Assembly: GCA_023381355.1 (NCBI GenBank)
Contig: JAMCUL010000020.1
Coordinates: forward strand, 40,996 to 104,995
Reading direction: 5' to 3'
Length of the DNA stretch: 64,000 nt
Source: Thermoplasmatota archaeon
GTDB taxonomy: Archaea; Thermoplasmatota; Thermoplasmata; Thermoplasmatales; Thermoplasmataceae
Below, one piece after another: positions 61,112-64,000 of the stretch. The notes beneath the pieces are model-generated. The model was not told the origin of the DNA and searched no databases. It worked only from the letters and a program-made list of their open reading frames with translations. Position 1 is the stretch's first letter, and every line of letters starts with the position of its first letter. The position numbers and the translations under genes are program-made.

Positions 61112-61426
61112 ATGAAAATAGTGATGACAACCGTTTCGAAGTTGGATGAGGCGGAGCTACTTTCCAGATCACTTGTGGATAATGGATATTCACCCTGCGT
61201 GAACATGATAGAAAATGTTAGTTCTGTATATTTTTGGAAGGGAAAAATAACCCGTGATCAGGAGATAATTCTGCTGATAAAAACAGACATTCCAGAAAAT
61301 GTGAAACAGTTCATTGAAAAGGAGCATCCATATGAGACTCCTGAAATTATATTTCTGGAAGGGGAAATACCTGACTCTCCTTACGGCACATGGTTCAATG
61401 AATATTTTTCGGTAAACAGGCAATAG
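61112..61426 (+). CDS. cutA: CutA1 divalent cation tolerance protein
   Basis: Protein of 104 residues: VNMIENVSSVYFWKGKITRDQEIILLIKT, HPYETPEII and YGTWFNEYF are CutA1 signatures. The family forms very stable trimers of ferredoxin-like folds and binds copper and other divalent metals; the exact role is debated. In tandem with sfsA. Confidence 0.9.
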   Translation: MKIVMTTVSKLDEAELLSRSLVDNGYSPCVNMIENVSSVYFWKGKITRDQEIILLIKTDIPENVKQFIEKEHPYETPEIIFLEGEIPDSPYGTWFNEYFSVNRQ

Positions 61427-61500
61427 GAGTTTGTATTTTAGTGCGTGCCCGAATGAAAAATATTTAAATGCAATCAATTATACAGTTTGAAAGTGTTATC

Positions 61501-62946
61501 ATGAGTGGTTCAAAGGATTATGACATAATTGTTGCTGGTGCCGGTCTTGCAGGAATGCTTGCTGCTGCTACTGCTGCAAAGGATGGGGCATCAGTCCTTA
61601 TGGTAGACAGGAATGATGAAATCAACGTTGGAAGAAAAACTGTATGGGGCTGGACCTGCGGCGATGCTGTTGCAGGGTCCCACATAGATTTTGTAGAGAA
61701 GAATACCGGACTCAAGTTTGGGAAGCCTGAACTTGACCTCAGGGTAACAGGGGTTCTTGCTCTTTCTCCGGATCTCAAGACGAAATATCCCTTTGATGGC
61801 GTGGGATACTCACTTGACAGGCCTGAGTTTGAGAGGAAATTGCTGAAATATGCCCTGTCCCAGAAGGTTGACTATATGCACAACTTCGAGGTGGATGGCC
61901 CCGTGATGGAAGAAAAGAAGATAGTGGGTATTGAAGGAAGGGACCAGGATGGAAAGAAGGTTCAGTTCAGATCAAGAGTTGTTGTTGACTCACTCGGAGT
62001 ATCCACGGTCATAAGAAGGAAGCTCCCTGAAAATAATTTCATAGACAGGATGGTTGACATCGATGATATTGAGAGCACTGGCAGGTATATTTACCAGTAC
62101 GAACTTGATCACGAGGACGCAAACTTCTTTGACAGCCAGTATGCACTGATACACCTTAACAATGAACTTGCCCCAGGAGGATACGGATGGGTATTCCCGA
62201 AGAGCAACAACAAGGTAAATATCGGGCTTGGAGTCCAGAAGAAGAGCCTGGATATAAGGAACAGGAAATTTGGAAAGAATGACAATCTCCAGACACTTAT
62301 AGACAATTATGTGAAGTGGCTCCCTGTCTTCAAGAGCCTCAAGATAGATGAGAAGGACAAGAATGGGAAGGGAATATGGTCAGTTCCTGTGAGGAGACAG
62401 ATGGAGAGCCTTGTTTATGATAACTATATGGGTGCAGGAGACAGCATGACAATGCCAAATCCAATAAGCGCAGGAGGAATTGGCCCTGCACTTCTCTCTG
62501 GAATACTTGCCGGTAAGAATGCGGCAAAGGCAATTCACAACAATGACACGTCTGTTTCAGGACTTTGGGGTTATAATCTTGATTTTAACGAAGTGTATGG
62601 TTCAAGAACTGCAGGTATGGAGGTGTTCAGAATATATCTTCAATCCTTAAACAACGACATACTGAATTACGGAATGAAGACTTTTCTTACAAGAAAAGAG
62701 GCTTCCGATCTAACCCTTGGAATGGTACCTGAACTCTCCCTTACCGAAAAGGCAAAAATGGTCATAAAGGGAATGAAGAACATGTCTGCATTCTCCAATC
62801 TTGTGTACACAGTGAAGAAGATGAAGGAAATGAACGAACTCTATGCCAATTATCCAAAAACACCAAAGGAATTCGATTCATTCAAGAAGAAAGTTGTGCA
62901 CACCATTGAGGAGGCAAAGGAGAAATTCCCGTCCTCTCCTGTATGA
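61501..62946 (+). CDS. Geranylgeranyl reductase family flavoprotein
   Basis: Protein of 481 residues from ATG 61501. FAD-binding YDIIVAGAGLAGMLAAATAAK, followed by RKTVWGWTCGDAVAG, and the YxWxFP motif of geranylgeranyl reductases in PGGYGWVFPKSNNKVNIGLGV, then AGDSMTMPNPISAGGIGPAL for flavin contact. Such enzymes saturate the double bonds of digeranylgeranyl ether lipids, giving the phytanyl chains of archaeal membranes. A TTTAAAT box at 61462-61468 gives a short leader of about 12 nt; an ATG at 61468 is inside the promoter. A role with another prenyl substrate is possible. Confidence 0.87.
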   Translation: MSGSKDYDIIVAGAGLAGMLAAATAAKDGASVLMVDRNDEINVGRKTVWGWTCGDAVAGSHIDFVEKNTGLKFGKPELDLRVTGVLALSPDLKTKYPFDGVGYSLDRPEFERKLLKYALSQKVDYMHNFEVDGPVMEEKKIVGIEGRDQDGKKVQFRSRVVVDSLGVSTVIRRKLPENNFIDRMVDIDDIESTGRYIYQYELDHEDANFFDSQYALIHLNNELAPGGYGWVFPKSNNKVNIGLGVQKKSLDIRNRKFGKNDNLQTLIDNYVKWLPVFKSLKIDEKDKNGKGIWSVPVRRQMESLVYDNYMGAGDSMTMPNPISAGGIGPALLSGILAGKNAAKAIHNNDTSVSGLWGYNLDFNEVYGSRTAGMEVFRIYLQSLNNDILNYGMKTFLTRKEASDLTLGMVPELSLTEKAKMVIKGMKNMSAFSNLVYTVKKMKEMNELYANYPKTPKEFDSFKKKVVHTIEEAKEKFPSSPV

Positions 62947-63403
62947 TTTAAAAATCTGTAGAAACAGATTCACAATATTTTTTTGTCTTTTAAATTGCTA
63001 TTTTGAGCGTGAGGAGGAGGTAATTTATGGCTGGTTGATTTTTAGAGGAAACAAGTTTTGAAATTGATTATACATCCAATTGATAACGCTTTTACTATTA
63101 AGACACACTTCATTTTTCAAAGTATACCAATTGGAGTTATGGTGAAAAAAATGCCTCTTTCTAACTCCGGTTGATATAATAAAATGGGAAAATTTGCTTT
63201 CAGATTTCCATATTTGACATTGGTTACGTCCTTGAGATGATATTACAATTTTTTTGAAGAAAAAAGAGAAAAAGCCTCTCCACTCAAGGATCTATCCCGT
63301 ACTTTTGGAATTTCGTCCGCAATCCCTAAACACAATTGTTTACCTTCATTGAAGTACAAATTACGAAGAATAATATGAATGAAAGTTTCTAAAGGAATAG
63401 GTG
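62947..63403. other. AT-rich gap before the IS256-family element
   Basis: No gene supported. A perfect 10-bp inverted repeat, ATGAAAGTTT at 63379-63388 and AAACTTTCAT at 63459-63468, spans the left end of the insertion sequence. Confidence 0.4.
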
Positions 63404-63482
63404 GATAGTATCCCGAATTTTGTGTAAGAAAAAATGAAATGAATCCATCAACAATGGAAAACTTTCATGAAACATAAAAGGA

Positions 63483-63510
63483 TGCCTCCTTAGAACAACC
63501 ACAGGAGGCA
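63483..63510 (+). promoter_or_regulatory. Hairpin that hides the transposase ribosome-binding site
   Basis: TGCCTCCT (63483-63490) and AGGAGGCA (63503-63510) are perfect complements with a 12-base loop. The right arm is the Shine-Dalgarno of the IS256 transposase (ATG 63518). In a transcript that enters from outside, the stem would mask it. Confidence 0.5.
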
Positions 63511-63517
63511 ATGAATA

Positions 63518-63873
63518 ATGGAAGAGTTTGATAAAAAGATATCGGAAATTGTAAGGAAGACAGTGAAGGAGTTCATGGAATCTCTCATGAAGGGAGAGAT
63601 ACAGGCATACCTTGAAGAGAATAACGGATCAAGAAATGGATATTATGAAAGGGATCTTGGAACAAGATACGGAAAGATCAATGATCTGAAAATACCAAGG
63701 GATCGAAACAAAGAATTTCAAACAGCTCTATTTGAGAAATACCAGAGAAATGTTGGTATTGATGATCTTGTTGTATCCATGTATTCAAAGGGAATATCAA
63801 CAAGGAAGATGGCAGAAATACTTGAAGAATTATTCCATAATAAATACAGCAAATCTACAATATCAAGAATAAC
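63518..63873 (+). pseudogene. IS256-family (mutator type) transposase, interrupted
   Basis: The first 118 codons match mutator-family transposases: MEEFDKKISEIVRKTVKEFM, then EIQAYLEENNGSRNGYYERD, IPRDRNKEFQTALFEKYQRN, ISTRKMAEILEELFHNKYS and KSTISRIT. Directly after this helix-turn-helix region the frame runs into the IS21-like terminus (63874), before any catalytic DDE residue. The open frame continues to 63997 only by chance. Confidence 0.85.
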
Positions 63874-64000
63874 TGTAAACGCCGATCAAGATTTGTGCAA
63901 AATCGCCGGTTTGAAATTGATCCACTTCATATATAGTTTTCATTCCCTTTTCACTCCTTCCTCATTGTTTGTAATGAATTCTTCTTCCTGTCCTTGAGCC
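63874..64000 (+). mobile_element. IS21-like element, left end, continuing beyond window
   Basis: TGTAAACGCCGATCAAGATT, TGTGCAAAATCGCCG and a second unit GTTTGAAATTGATCCACTTC form the tandem terminal repeats typical of the IS21 family (GATCAAAA-type unit, CAAAATCGCCG core). The istA/istB genes would follow to the right. The same terminus, diverged, occurs at 56388. Confidence 0.6.

Larger units (their letters stand above)
63404..63873 (+). mobile_element. IS256-family insertion sequence, left part
   Basis: The left terminus near 63404 reads GATAGTATCCCGAATTTTGT-GTAA, the typical IS256-family end (TTACACAAAATTCGGGA on the other strand). The transposase gene begins at 63518. The element is interrupted at 63873 by an IS21-like end, and its right part lies outside the window or is lost. 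Confidence 0.65.

Noticed and set aside
1..64000. CRISPR array or cas genes
   Set aside because: No regularly spaced direct repeats and no Cas-like proteins were found.

Overview
The window reads as an archaeon of the order Thermoplasmatales (Cuniculiplasma/Ferroplasma/Thermoplasma-like). Reasons visible here: an SBDS-exosome operon (Rrp4-Rrp41-Rrp42-L37Ae-RpoP) and a herA-mre11-rad50 cluster of archaeal type; an SDR-type L-threonine dehydrogenase and a geranylgeranyl reductase of the kind found in Thermoplasma; a 5S rRNA gene standing alone instead of in an rRNA operon; several large secreted or membrane-anchored proteins rich in N-x-S/T sequons, as expected for a wall-less cell; and many genes with a TATA box about 25 nt ahead of the start codon (leaderless transcripts), with purine-rich Shine-Dalgarno sites inside operons. 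The species cannot be settled from the sequence alone.

Layout. 1-6200 is an accessory region: a partial N-formylglutamate-amidohydrolase-like gene converging on an ATP-grasp ligase gene, decayed transposase pieces (1684-2021, 3195-3344, 5951-6132), a secreted protein split by a one-base frameshift (2150-3033), and a two-gene unit of a halocin-like Cys-containing preproprotein and a four-helix membrane protein (3639-4974). 6200-16500 holds a PadR/His-rich pair, the HerA-Mre11-Rad50 DNA-end-resection cluster, a site-2 protease, an aldo/keto reductase and an alcohol dehydrogenase. 16496-23770 holds a five-helix membrane protein and the complete sufCBDSU iron-sulfur assembly operon, divergent from a SufR-like regulator with a candidate operator between them. 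23798-32341 holds threonine dehydrogenase, a 1.1-kDa-residue surface protein, an SDR, endonuclease III, a flavoprotein, SRP54 and TFS.

33050-43200 is an information-processing block: SBDS, the exosome, L37Ae, RpoP, Pus10, L21e, RpoF, a DUF655 protein, KsgA, then (other strand) a slipin, Pelota, a Mut7-C RNase and UbiX. 42589-49732 carries secreted and membrane proteins, including a giant membrane-anchored protein ending in a winged-helix-like cytoplasmic domain and a penicillin-acylase-family hydrolase. 50143-54592 is PAC2-GAPDH-RadA-ACT regulator-SepF plus a glycosyltransferase. 54665-64000 has the 5S rRNA, a peroxiredoxin, two small membrane proteins among insertion-sequence debris, GlyRS, a four-CBS protein, SfsA, CutA, geranylgeranyl reductase, and an IS256-family element interrupted by an IS21-like element at the right edge.

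Most notable observations: (1) rrp4 and rpl37ae have no usable ATG/GTG/TTG start but both begin with ACG in the same context, a TGA stop followed by five bases and ACGG; for rrp4 that TGA ends a 15-codon upstream ORF. (2) The 310-residue secreted protein has all four of its cysteines in a hydrophobic Gly/Ala-rich C-terminal segment, with a co-transcribed four-helix membrane protein: a candidate undescribed archaeocin and immunity pair. (3) A nearby second secreted protein with a hydrophobic Gly/Ala-rich tail is broken at a T-run. No tRNA gene and no CRISPR array was found.
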